A stretch of 64,000 bases of DNA, taken from contig CM055315.2 of the NCBI GenBank assembly GCA_029255685.2, forward strand, positions 30,323,501 through 30,387,500, given 5' to 3'. Shown piece by piece: positions 37,874 through 48,349 of the stretch. This DNA is from Silene conica (Eukaryota > Streptophyta > Magnoliopsida > Caryophyllales > Caryophyllaceae). Under the pieces are notes generated by a model. That model was not told the DNA's origin and did not search any database. It saw nothing but the letters and a program-made list of their open reading frames with translations. A program made the position numbers and the translations under genes. The first letter of the stretch is position 1, and each line of letters opens with the position of its first letter.

Positions 37874-39843
37874 ATGGTCGGGGGAGGAAATGACAGAAAT
37901 GTGAGAGGTCGAAAGGTGACAGCATCAGCACGGGCTGGGAAACAGTTACGGTTTGAGCCGGAGGATTTAGCTGCTGCTGCAGAGATTTTAGCCGACGAGT
38001 CGGGAGTGCACGGTTCTGAGGAGCGGGTTGAGGACCGGGTTGAGGAGAGGGGTTCGGAGAGGGTTGAGGCTGAGGAGCCGGTTAGGAGGGGTCCCCGTAG
38101 ACGGGGTGACGGTTGTTTTGTGGCTGAGGAGGGTTCTAGCAGTGTAGCGGCTCCGAAGAAGAAGAGGTCCGCTAAGGATACTTCTTGGGTGGCTACCCGT
38201 CCTGTTCCTGGAGGCCCAACTGTTTGTTCCGTGATTCCGAGTTTTTTGGGGCACATCGCCAACCAGTTATGGACGACGCCTAGCGATGTAGGTCGACCAG
38301 TGTTGACGGGTTACCACAGATTCGGTAAGGGGAAGATGTTGACTAACTGGCCACTATCTCCGACCGTTCAGACTATGTATGACGATAGTGGTCTTGCTCA
38401 CCTTGTTGGTTCCATGACCGAGTATTTTAACATGCCGCTTATTTCTGCTTTCGTTGAGAGGTGGCAACCCGACACCAACAGCTTCCACATGCCTTTTGGG
38501 GAGATCAGCATACTCCTTCACGATGTCGCGCAAATCTTAGGTGTTCGGGTAGATGGTCGAAGTTGTCGGGTTAATAGTGATGATGGGAGGATGGCGGATC
38601 CTATTATCCATGCTTGTTGCTTTTTTTCGAGGTCAGAGGAAGGCCTTAGGTTGCCCTTGGATCCTAATAAGAGGGTCCCTATTTACAAGAGTGGGGGTCT
38701 GTTGGTGGACTCGACTCTGGAGATGGCGAGGAGGAGTTGTGACTTTGTTGCCGCTCAGGGGTTCTTCGCTGTGGTTTTGGGGTCGACACTTTTCGTCGAC
38801 AAATCAGGCGATAGGATACGACCCCAGCTGTTACCCCTATTGCATGATCCTAGCGAGGTTAAAGAATTTGCTTGGGGTGCCGGTACGCTTGCCTTTATGT
38901 ACCGGCAGTTGGGTATAGCTTCACGGGCTGGTGTGAAGACTATTGGTGGTTGCATGACTCTGTTACAGTCTTGGATCTATGAGTACTTCCCTATGTTTAG
39001 ACCAGATCAACCACTAGTCATTGATGATACCCAGTGTCGGGCTTGTTGTTGGAGACAAGTTGGGGCTTTCCCCCAGACTGCAGAGAGGTTGATGGAATAT
39101 CGTAGGATTTTAGATGGTCTTAATCATGCTTCAGTCAGGTGGGAGCCGTATGGGCCGCGTCAGGATGTGCTCCATCCTCGTACTCTGTACTGCGGATGCA
39201 TCCAGTTCATGGACATAGCTGAGATGTACCAGCCCGATCGGTGTTTACGGCAGTTTGGGTATGTGCAAGTTATACCCAATCCTATTATGCCGTTGGAGGC
39301 GTACCGGCCTGCGTCGGGACGAGATTACGATGTTAGGGTAGGCGGGGTTGGCGAAGGTTTATGGGATTGTTGGGACGATCACGTTACTCAGCTTGCCCGT
39401 AAGTCGACACCCGTTACTTATTTTGGCGAGGTCGCTTCAGATTATATGGGATGGTACAACCTCGTTTCTCACCCGGTGATCATTGATTCTTACCACAGTT
39501 CGGCTCCCGAACCACGTGCCGATGCCCCTTTCACTCTTGAGGTAAAATATGTTTAAATATTATATTTTATTTCTTAATTTTTTTTTACATATTCTGATAG
39601 TAGTTTGTGAAATTGCAGTGTGCACAAGATATGCTGGCTCAGCTCGTCGATGCGGAGAAGATAACGGATGACGCGGAGAAGCTAGCCTACTACAATAAAG
39701 TTGTGAAGTCATACAAACCAATGCTAGACACTACTCGGCACCGCATTGAGAAGAACAAAGCCCCCCGGCGAAGTGTGAGTGATCGCATTCAACGTAGAGA
39801 AGATGGTATTTACACTAGTTCAGATGATGACGAGGGGGTGTAG
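37874..39843 (+). CDS. Plant mobile domain (PMD) protein encoded by the MULE, two coding exons
   Basis: Exons 37874-39541 and 39619-39843, phase 0, with GT-AG borders; 630 residues; ATG directly after a probable acceptor (GTGAATAG). The first ~120 residues are charged and contain the basic patch PKKKRSAK, a possible nuclear signal. The PMD follows at about 130-510: VGRPVLTGYHRFGKG, ISAFVERWQPDTNSF, FGEISILLHDVAQILG, FAWGAGTLAFMYRQL and IGGCMTLLQSWIYEYFP, all in the order seen in MAIN/MAIL-type proteins. PMDs occur both in host gene-silencing factors and in plant transposons. The C-terminus is acidic (SSDDDEGV). The frame is uninterrupted and splices cleanly, so it is probably expressed. Its exact role in the element is unknown. 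Confidence 0.85.
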
Positions 39844-40168
39844 TTTTGTTGCGTGTTTATGAATTTTATTTTGTTTGTAGCGAATTTTCCTATCTTTGGA
39901 TTTTTTTAATTTATTTAGTAACTTGGTTATTTTTATGTTTTATAGTAATTTGGTAGTAATCCGTAGCGTATATCAGAAATTAGAAAATAATTAAACTACA
40001 TACAACATAAAAGTTAATACAAATTACAATAAAGTGACATAAAACATAAAACATAATACGACATATCCTAAACGACATAAAACATAATACGAATTACAAT
40101 AAAGTGACATAAAACATAAAACATAAAACGAAATAAAATAAACGACATAGAACATAAGGTTACAGATC
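39844..40168. other. Gap between converging MULE genes
   Basis: AT-rich, with repeated ACATAAAACATAA and ACGACATAAAACATAATACG segments around 40005-40155. Probably the 3' ends of the converging transcripts. Confidence 0.4.
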
Positions 40169-40642
40169 TTAATTATCTTCGGACGATGAAGATGAAGAAG
40201 CTAGATCTCCCTCGTAATCTCCGGCTTCAATTTCTTCAGGTTGGCTAGCAACGTATTGATCGTACAACATTAAAACGCGCAGATGGACATTACCTAGGTT
40301 GAAGACTCTACCGGCACATAAATCCGATAACGTTGCGTAGTCTATCAAGTTTAGTATACGCTCGATATAGACAAGGAAATCGCTCCTTAACTTACGAAAC
40401 TCGTGCATCTTCTGAGTTACAACTTCATCAGTAACATCATCGTCGGCAACAGTCGGACTGCGGTGGGGGTGTCCGTGTAGGATGCCAAAAAGGTTGCCAA
40501 TTGGAGGATGTTCTACTAGATCCCATACAGTGTCACTTGGAATGACTAGTTCAAGGCGAGAAACTAAAACTGGGAACTGATCTGTTATAAGATCAATCCT
40601 AAACTGATAAGCTCTGTTTTTTTGAATGTTTGTAAGAGCCAT
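40169..40642 (-). CDS. Small MULE-encoded protein with acidic serine-rich tail, unknown function
   Basis: 157 residues in one exon, starting MALTNIQKNRAYQFRID. The body looks alpha-helical (QKMHEFRKLRSDFLVYIER, LNLIDYATLSDLC), and the C-terminus is a run of Ser and acids (DLASSSSSSEDN). No known domain recognised. It lies downstream of the transposase on the same strand but has its own promoter-like region: TATAAATA at 40718-40711, 69 bases before the ATG, preceded by an array of six TAACGGTTA-type sites. An accessory transposition protein is a guess based only on position. Confidence 0.65.
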   Translation of the reverse strand: MALTNIQKNRAYQFRIDLITDQFPVLVSRLELVIPSDTVWDLVEHPPIGNLFGILHGHPHRSPTVADDDVTDEVVTQKMHEFRKLRSDFLVYIERILNLIDYATLSDLCAGRVFNLGNVHLRVLMLYDQYVASQPEEIEAGDYEGDLASSSSSSEDN

Positions 40643-40710
40643 AATAAATGTTTTGAATTTTTGGAGTGAATAATAGTTGTTGTTGTGATTAAACTGAACA
40701 TAACAACCCT

Positions 40711-40718
40711 TATTTATA
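40711..40718 (-). promoter_or_regulatory. TATA box for the small MULE gene
   Basis: TATAAATA on the minus strand, 69 bases upstream of the ATG at 40642 and next to the 22-bp palindrome array. Confidence 0.55.
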
Positions 40719-40730
40719 AGAAGTCATTGT

Positions 40731-40860
40731 GTAACGGTTATATTTCAAAATTGTAACGGTTACATTTCAAAATTGTAACGGTTACATTTCAAAATTGTAA
40801 CGGTTACATTTCAAAATTGTAACGGTTACATTTCAAAATTGTAACGGTAAATTTCAAATT
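40731..40860. promoter_or_regulatory. Six tandem 22-bp units carrying the palindrome GTAACGGTTAC
   Basis: Starts at 40731, 40753, 40775, 40797, 40819 and 40841. The unit is GTAACGGTTAC followed by ATTTCAAAATT; the first reads GTAACGGTTAT and the last is degenerate (GTAACGGTAA). The core AACGG is the MYB-type (MSA-like) element, here nearly palindromic. The 22-bp period, close to two helical turns, would put the sites on one face of DNA. It lies just upstream of the TATA box of the small MULE gene and 3' of the transposase gene. Confidence 0.7.
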
Positions 40861-40980
40861 AAAAACGGCAAATTATCAAATTAAAACGGTAAGTTTTCAT
40901 ACTAAGTAATAAGTTACACTTTAAAAAACGTAATACGTAATAAATTTGACTAAATAAAACAACAAGTACATCAAATAAAA

Positions 40981-43900
40981 CTACGGACGCGGTTCTAAAT
41001 GGCGCCACATTGACAGTTGATGTCGATAGTTATCTATGTAATGAGCTACACTTCCATCGTGTTCCCAACAAGGAGCTATCGGTGGCATAGGTGACAGGGG
41101 ACGTACCCGAAGCCTCAGAAAGTGGTTTCCCGCATGTAATACCCATAAGACACCGTAAGGGGCACGCACCCCGATATGGGCTCGTAAAGGCATGAAAGTG
41201 AAACTACCTGCCCAATTTCGACGCCCATCTCGATCGTCCATAGCAGAAACACAACATATCACCCAATTGTACATCGTAGCGTATCCATATAGATCGAAAG
41301 TGTCCATCCAATGCTCCCTCCCGCACGGTACCTGATCCATAAATGTAACTCTACCAACATCTATGGACTCAAACCGGCACTGTCCGTAAATGGCGTCACG
41401 GTACGTGTTCGAGCTACATATCTCTCGGAGCAAATCTGTTCTAGCCATCGTGAAATGACTTCCCTCACCCCGTAAAGCATGTGATATAACTCGATAACCA
41501 CAGTGACCATCGGGAATAGGATCAAACCACGCTTCTAGATACTGTGGAAACCATGTAGGCAGAAAGTCAAGATAGGGAAAGTACCTCGGTTGGCCGACGG
41601 TGTAATTCACCTCTAAAGGTGCACAATGCGATGCAGTAAAACTCCCCGAACTCGTAGTCGCAGTAGATGCCGGAGTACCGAAACCCGATGACGGAGTACC
41701 GACTCCCTTCGGAGTCGTACGGGGGGCTGTCGACGGAGTACCGTCTCCCTTCGGAGTAGAACGAGGGGGTGTAGTGAATGCAGCACCATTACGTTGCGAA
41801 CCATCGGGCGTAGAAGATCTACCTCTACCCCTACCTCTACCTCTACCTTGGCTGACCCGAACCCGTGCATGCTCAACGGCGGACGGTTCTCTACGAGTTG
41901 CTTTTTTCGGACGACCTCTCGGGTTCTCGGTCACTTTAGGCTCGCGTACATCCTCCTCGTCCGGGTGCAACTGAGAGTATACGGCATCGAACATGGTGGA
42001 TCTCATACTTGGGTCTGCATTCCTAATTTCATCAAACAACTCCTCAACTCGAGCATCGTCACAAGTAGGCATTGCTTCAGAACCATCGTACTCCAACTTC
42101 CTCCAAAATGGATGTAACACATCAAGAGGCACTCGACATCCAATATTAGCTAAGCGATGAAGTGAACAAGCACATAGCAACCCCAATGTAGTAGCCGTCA
42201 CACATCCGCAATTGGCCGGTAATTCCTCTTCCATCATCTTGGCGCCTCTTTCAAATTCTGCCCGCATTTCAATGATTCCTTCCTTCGATATTTTATAAGT
42301 AATTCTGGAAAACAATCGATGAAGACCCGTCAGCCGTACCGATCTAGATAACTGCAACCGGTGTCGGATCTCAACATGTTGCGTTTCCAACAACGAATGG
42401 AAACGTATCCAAATCCTATCAAGTGCCAGTTTCGCGCTATTCAACCACTTCTTCAGATTTGCATGAGCCGACTCTACACGAGAAGTAGTAGTGTTACCGA
42501 AATGAATTATCTTGTTCGTTCTATACTTGGCCCATTTTTCCACATGCGGGATCCATTGATCCTCAACATAAGCCGCCACTGGCGCAACTTGCTTAACAAG
42601 CTCGCTCCACGCAACATCGAACAACTCCCGGGTCTCCGCCTCAACAACTGCCTTAAACAATACGCTAGTTACATACTTAGCAAAACTGTCCTTGCCAGTG
42701 ATATTGAGTGCTTTGGTCTCCACGTTGGAATATATATGCCAAAGACATAACAAGTGATCCGAATCAGGAAAAACAGTCGGAATCGCCTTCAATAAACCCC
42801 GTTCGAAATCTGTGACAATTACGTTAGGCTGAACATCGTCGTTAAGAAGGGACTTCAATCGCTCTAAAACCCAAACATACCCCTCCTCGGACTCATGAGT
42901 AACAATCGCATAAGCGATCACAAAGCTCTTCCCAACCGGTGTAACACCCACCATCTCAATTAGCGGAAGACCGTACAAGTTTGTCTTGTAGGTGGAGTCG
43001 ATCAACGCAACATAGTAGTATGATCGAAACATCTTAACTGATTCGGGATGAGCCATGAACACGTGGGTAAGCTCGTCTTCCTCCGGATCGGTAACCCAGA
43101 AATGGACATACTTATGCTGAACCGCGAGTGCCAACATCTGTTGTGCCGGGTTCCTCCCATCTCTTTCCTCGGCCCTTATTTTCTGAGAACGATTGTATAT
43201 TTGTCGCCGATTTGGCCTAGCCTTCTCTGGATTTCTCTGATGCAAACCCGCACTAATAACAGCCGGTGTAACATGAGCTCTAACTTGGGCATCGATGAAA
43301 GCCAACTCTTCTACATCAAACCGTGCGTGATATCTATCGCCATCCCTATACGTCAAAAACCCGTGATTATGATACCCGCAAATCATGACCACCCTCCAAC
43401 TACCTTCTGTTATCTCAACAGCTTTCATTCTGAATTTGCAATTGCACCAGGTGCTACCCGTGTTACTCCTTCTCAAAGTATCAGCATCACCATTTAAGGG
43501 AGGTCGTCCACCATTCCGACAAAGAAAATAGTCCTGTCTCAAACTCGTGTGACGACCGACTTTTTTGTTGCTCGCTCTTTTAATTCCAAACCCGAGTCCC
43601 AATGCTATCGCATATGCCCAAGTAAACCCATCTCGACTCGAAAGAAAAATATTATCGCTCGTAAAATGACTAGAATAGTCAACACCGTCTCCATCATCAA
43701 AAACCTGCACACGTTTCGATAATTACGTTCAAGATTACGGTTTAGGGGTTAGGGTTAGGGTTAGGGTTAGGGTTAGGGTTAGGGTTACGGTTAATTTTTA
43801 AAAAAAAAAAAAAAACAAGGGACAAAGAACATTCACGTCCAGAACAGGTCTGGGACAAAGAAGGAACACGTCCAGAACAGGTCTGGGACGTGGAACTGGT

Positions 43901-44205
43901 TCGTCCCAGACCAGTTCCAGACGTGTAAATGTCACGTCCCACCCCGTGTCCAGACGGGTGGGATTTTCGTCCCACACCCACCCTGGACGAAAATCCCACT
44001 CGTCCCCAACCCGCACTGGACGAAATAATTCTTCATCCGACAATTTTTCCTTTTTTTTTTTTTTTTTTTTTGCTAAAAACAAACCGGCTTCGGGAATCTA
44101 CGCTAATCCGTTCTACAATATTACAAATCCTAAATTTCAAACAACTAAAAATCGTAAATTTCAAACAAATTAAAATCGAAAACTTACCTCTTCATTGTCG
44201 CTCAT
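40981..44205 (-). CDS. MULE transposase with N-terminal zinc finger and C-terminal OTU protease domain, two exons
   Basis: Exon 1 is 44205-44188 (six codons, MSDNEE); exon 2 is 43704-40981; the 483-base intron has GTAAGT and a GTGCAG acceptor. 913 residues. The N-terminal FAR1/WRKY-GCM1-like finger shows CNCKFRMKAVEI and later CGYHNHGF. The MULE DDE domain follows: LIDSTYKTNLYGLPL (Asp about 241), VIVTDFERGLLKAIP (Asp about 305), CLWHI, and a later Glu in TSRVESAHANLKKW. Next are a Cys-rich SWIM-like stretch (CGC ... CACSLH), a basic low-complexity linker rich in Gly-Arg and Thr-Pro, and an OTU domain with DGHCGYRVISHAL (Cys about 743) and HAGNHFLRL (His about 869), so the likely catalytic Cys and His are kept. 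No stop or frameshift. It would cut and move the element; the OTU domain suggests deubiquitinase activity. Confidence 0.88.
43746..43786 (+). repeat. (TTAGGG)7 telomere-like array in the transposase intron
   Basis: Seven near-perfect TTAGGG units, i.e. the vertebrate-type telomere repeat and not the usual plant TTTAGGG, directly inside the intron of the transposase gene. Confidence 0.85.
43800..44071 (-). repeat. A-run / minisatellite / T-run cassette, right end of MULE
   Basis: On the minus strand: a run of A (44071-44051), GC-rich units of about 33 bases, and a run of T (43815-43800). The frame gives 11-residue repeats such as DIYTSGTGLGR and TSSTSQTCSGR, related to those of the left cassette. 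It also contains a hairpin-forming pair GGAACTGGT/ACCAGTTCC near 43889-43918. It lies in the transposase intron. Confidence 0.7.
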
Positions 44206-44438
44206 CGTTGAAAACCGTTCTTCAAACCGTTCTTCACACCGATTTTTGTATTTCCAAAAAAAACCGTTTTTTGTATTTTCAAAGAAAACCGACTTTTTAA
44301 ATTTCGTAAAAACCCGATATCAATTTCAAGACCGAAAATGAAGTTGTAGATATAGAGGATAGCGGGGGGTAAAATGGGCATTTCATGTTATTGTGTCGAC
44401 GATAATTAGTAATGTGTCGACGATATTTAACACGCCCC
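44206..44438. other. Right terminal region of the MULE
   Basis: Contains the 5' leader and promoter of the transposase gene (minus strand). The terminal GTCGACACA motif occurs twice, and the last 15-20 bases (ATTTAACACGCCCC) have no counterpart at the left end. Confidence 0.6.
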
Positions 44439-44641
44439 TTTATATTACAGTCATAGATAACGGTTATTATCTTAGGCGTTTTATATTATAATCATAAATA
44501 ACAGTTATTAGATTAGGCGTTTTATATTATAGTTTTAAATAACAGTTTTGTGTTTAGAGCGTTCTCTATTAATCTAGAAGACGCTTATCCAATTAAGGTG
44601 TTCTCTATCTAGTGTTACTTATTCCATTAATTGTAGTAGTG

Positions 44642-46866
44642 CAAGTTTCGGAACTTGGGTACTTGATACCGGTTGTGGTTCTCATCTGTGTAATCATTTG
44701 CAGGGCCTAAAAAAACATCACACCTCTCGCAAAGGGTGATGTGGACCTGCGAGTCGGGAATTGAGCAAAAGTTGTTGCTTCTTCCATGGGAACATATGTG
44801 ATCCAACTACCGAGCGGATTCGAGTTATATCTGTATAACTGTTATTATGTACCCAGTTTATCTAAGAACATTATTTCAGTTTCCGTACTCGATAAAGACG
44901 GATTTTCATTCATAATAAAGGATAATACCGGTATTTTCTCTTTAAATGGAATGGTTTATGGTAAGCGGTTTCCATGAATGGTATATATGTCTTAGATCAA
45001 TTGACTGAAATATTACACATGACTAATAAGAAACTAAAGGTTGGTGACAAAGATCAAACATATCTATGGCACTGCGTATGGGACACATAAATGAGAAACG
45101 TGTAAAGCAGCTAATACAGAATGGCGCTATATCTCCATTTGATTATGAATCATTTGGCACATGTGAATCATGTCTCATAGGCAAAATGACTCGTATTTCC
45201 TTCAAAGGTGTTGGAATGCGCGCTGCTGACCTATTAGGCCTCGTACATACAGATGTATGTGGACCTATGTCAATCACCGCACGAGACGGCTATAGATATT
45301 TCATCACTTTCACGGACGATTTAAGTAGATACGGATATGTCTACTTAATGAAGCATAAAAGTGAATCCTTTGAAAAGTTCAAGGAATTCCAGGCGAAGGT
45401 TAAAAACCAACTGGATAGAAGGATTAAAGCACTACGATCAGATCGTGGTGGTGAATATCTTTCGCATGAGTTTGATCAACACCTTAAAGACTGTGGTATA
45501 GTACTACAGTTAACTCCACCTGGAACACCACAATTAAATGGTGTGTCCGAACGGAGAAATCGAACACTATTAGATATGGTTCGATCCATGATGAGTCACA
45601 CAGTTGTGTCGGATTCATTATGGGGCTTTGCTCTATTGTCATCTGCTCTTATACTTAACCGAAGTCCGTCTAAAGTTGTTGACAAGACTCCATATGAGAT
45701 ATGGAAGGGAACCGTCCCTAACTTGTCCTTTATTCGGGTTTGGGGCTGCGAGGCTTATGTCAAGTGGAGACACGAGGATAAGCTCGGCCCGCGATCGGTC
45801 AAGACATACTTTATTGGTTATCCAAAAGGAATGTTTGGTCATTACTTCTATTCGCCTACCGAACACCGCGTTTTTGTTGCGGCTAGTGCGAAGTTCTTAG
45901 AGAAAGAATTTCTCGAGAATAAGACAAGTAATAGAACCTTCGATCTGTCGGAGATTCAAGAACCAACTACTGAGCAACCAATGGAGGAAACCGTTCCTTC
46001 ATCTTCTATTGCGGTCAGTATTCCTGAGGAACCCAGAAGGTCGGGTAGACACTTCATTCCTCCAGGTAGATACATCGGTATGATAGAGGAACTTGACGGA
46101 GTTGACGTTTTTCTCTTAGAGAGTAACGAACCCGTGACCTATAAAGGTGCCATGACATGTTCCGACTCAAAGCTATGGTTTAATGCCATGCAATCCGAAA
46201 TGGACTCCATGTATGAGAATGATGTATGGGAGTTGGTTGATTTGCCTGATAAGGTACGACCTTTTCAGTGCAAATGGCTTTATAAGATAAAGCGCTCCAT
46301 CGAGGGACAACCAGACACCTGTAAGGCACGACTAGTGGCAAAAGGTTTCACTCAAGTGCAAGGGTTGCACTATGATGAGATTTTTGCACCCGTAGTCATG
46401 CTGCGTTCCATTCGGATTATCTTAGCGATTGCTGCATTTCATGACTACGAAATATGGCAAATGGATGTGAAAACCGCCTTCTTAAACGGGTATTTGGAGG
46501 ATGACTTGTACATGGTACAACCCGAAGATTTCACAGATCCTAAAAATCCTAAGAAAGTGTGCAAGCTTAAGCGTTCCATTTATGGACTTAAGCAAGCATC
46601 TAGGAGTTGGAATCATCGCTTCGACCAAGTGATAAAAAAGAATGGTTTTATTCGATCAGTCGAAGAACCATGCTTATATATCAAGTCGAATGGGAGTAAT
46701 ATCGTCTTTCTGGTGTTGTATGTCGACGTTATACTCTTGATCGGAAATGACATCCCTTTCTTATATTCGGTTAAAGTATGGTTAAGGAACCATTTCCAGA
46801 TGAAAGATCTGGGTAAGGCACAATGTATATTGGGGATCCGTATCTATAGAGATAGATCACGACGGA
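44642..46866 (+). pseudogene. Copia element 1 pol, right copy
   Basis: Same domains and lesions as the left copy (protease, integrase, partial reverse transcriptase with YVDV, internal stop and frameshift). Protein-level differences seen: GYVYL for GYIYL, YSPTEH for YSSTEH, and NTGIF for NTCIF. The main open frame is 45066-46871. Confidence 0.9.
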
Positions 46867-48317
46867 TGTAACACCCCCATTTATTTAAGGGCCTGTACTA
46901 GGACTCCCTAGATAAATAAGGATGTCACCATCTCGGTTTCCCGAGGCAGTAGATACAAAGGAAGATAAACAGTACTTTAAATTGAGAAAGTTAACTCAAA
47001 GGACTAGTTTATACAACTGAATAAAACAAACTGTCTTGATAAAACAAAAGTACAACTCGTAAGCAACTACTATGGTGATCTAGACTCTAGGCAGGTCCGG
47101 ATCCAAGCTTCTCTCTTCCCCTAGCTCCCATAGTCTCAACACCTGTCAATCTGCTCCCCAATAATTGGTTCATCACAGGTGATCACGAATACACAGGGTC
47201 AACCACTAGGTTGAGTAGAGAAAAACTGTAAACAAACCACATTACTATAAATAGAAAGTCGAACTTCTCCGCTCCGAATCACAAGTCCCATAATTCTCCA
47301 CACCAATCACAGACCCTTTATCTCCGCACCAATCACAAACCCTTTATCTCCGCACCAATCACAGACCCTTTATCTCCACCTCGTATCATATCTCAGAATA
47401 TATAAATAGAATAATTCAATATAATAATCACATTATAACAACAATAAACATGGCTATCACCAAATGTCCACAGATTACTCATCATTATATGCATAGTATT
47501 TCCCTACCTCGTAACTGCAGAAGAAAATGGCAAAAAGAACCACTGCTCTTAAAAGTGCTCCACACGAAAACTTCCACCTAAAAGTATATTATTTAATTAA
47601 TAAACTTCCTAACTCTCGTAGTACGTGTACACATTCTATTTATAGAAACTTCCTATATTTAGAAAGCTTCCCAACAAACGAGGTTACCCAAAATAGCAAC
47701 TTTCTAAATATAGTAACTTCTAAAAATAGTAACTTTCTAAAAATAGATACTTTGGTTTGAAAATCAAACTACCCAAATCATATATTAACATTCTCATAAT
47801 AACAATATTATTTCCTTAAATACAATAATATTATTACTACTAATAAAAATATTACCATAATTACATAAGTGTATTTATGTAAAGATTATATTAAAAATAA
47901 ACAAATAAAATACAATTAAATAAAATGAAGTATACAAATCAAACGAACAGCCCTACCCCGCGACTCCCTCGTGAACAGACCCCTACCACGCCACCAAGAC
48001 ACGCCCAACCACCACCTGCAGCCACCGACACTAGACCTGTCAAACAGGTCGAACGGGTGGGTTGCGGGTCGGGTAGATACGGGTTCGGGTAAAATACGGG
48101 TCGGGTGTATTCGGGTCGGGTAAAATACGGGTCAAGTCTATACGGGTTCCGGGTCGGGTTCGGGTAAAAATACGGGTCAATCACATATTTTCCTCGCATT
48201 TTTTAAAACTTATTTTATATCGTAATTTCTACCCTTCATACGTTTTTTATCCTCTTACTCGTCTTAGTTAACTTAATTGTCACCATTTTTACCCTCACCA
48301 CCAACATCACCATCGTT

Positions 48318-48349
<32 letters not shown>

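Larger units (their letters stand above)
37069..44438. mobile_element. Mutator-like element (MULE) carrying three genes, 7.37 kb
   Basis: The left end starts GTCGACACAA. The right end, read inward, contains GTCGACACA twice (about 44391-44400 and 44414-44423) and then ACATGAAATGCCC, which weakly matches the left end, so the terminal repeats are short and imperfect. The left end lacks the outer 40 or so bases present at the right (beginning GGGGCGTGTTAAATATC). It encodes a plant mobile domain protein (+), a small protein (-) and a MULE transposase with an OTU domain (-), facing one another. No short target duplication is present; instead the element is flanked by a 7.86-kb direct repeat. Each end gene has a first intron with a GC-rich minisatellite and telomere-like repeats. 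Confidence 0.85.

Noticed and set aside
40731..40860. CRISPR-like array
   Set aside because: The 22-bp units are contiguous tandem repeats without unique spacers, in a plant transposon.
43742..43999. Asn-Pro repeat frame (NPNPNP) near the transposase start
   Set aside because: Produced by translating the TTAGGG array and minisatellite inside the transposase intron, whose borders are supported by in-frame splicing of MSDNEE to exon 2.
37069..44438. Helitron interpretation of the MULE insert
   Set aside because: No TC/CTRR ends or 3' hairpin, and the encoded transposase is of the MULE DDE type.
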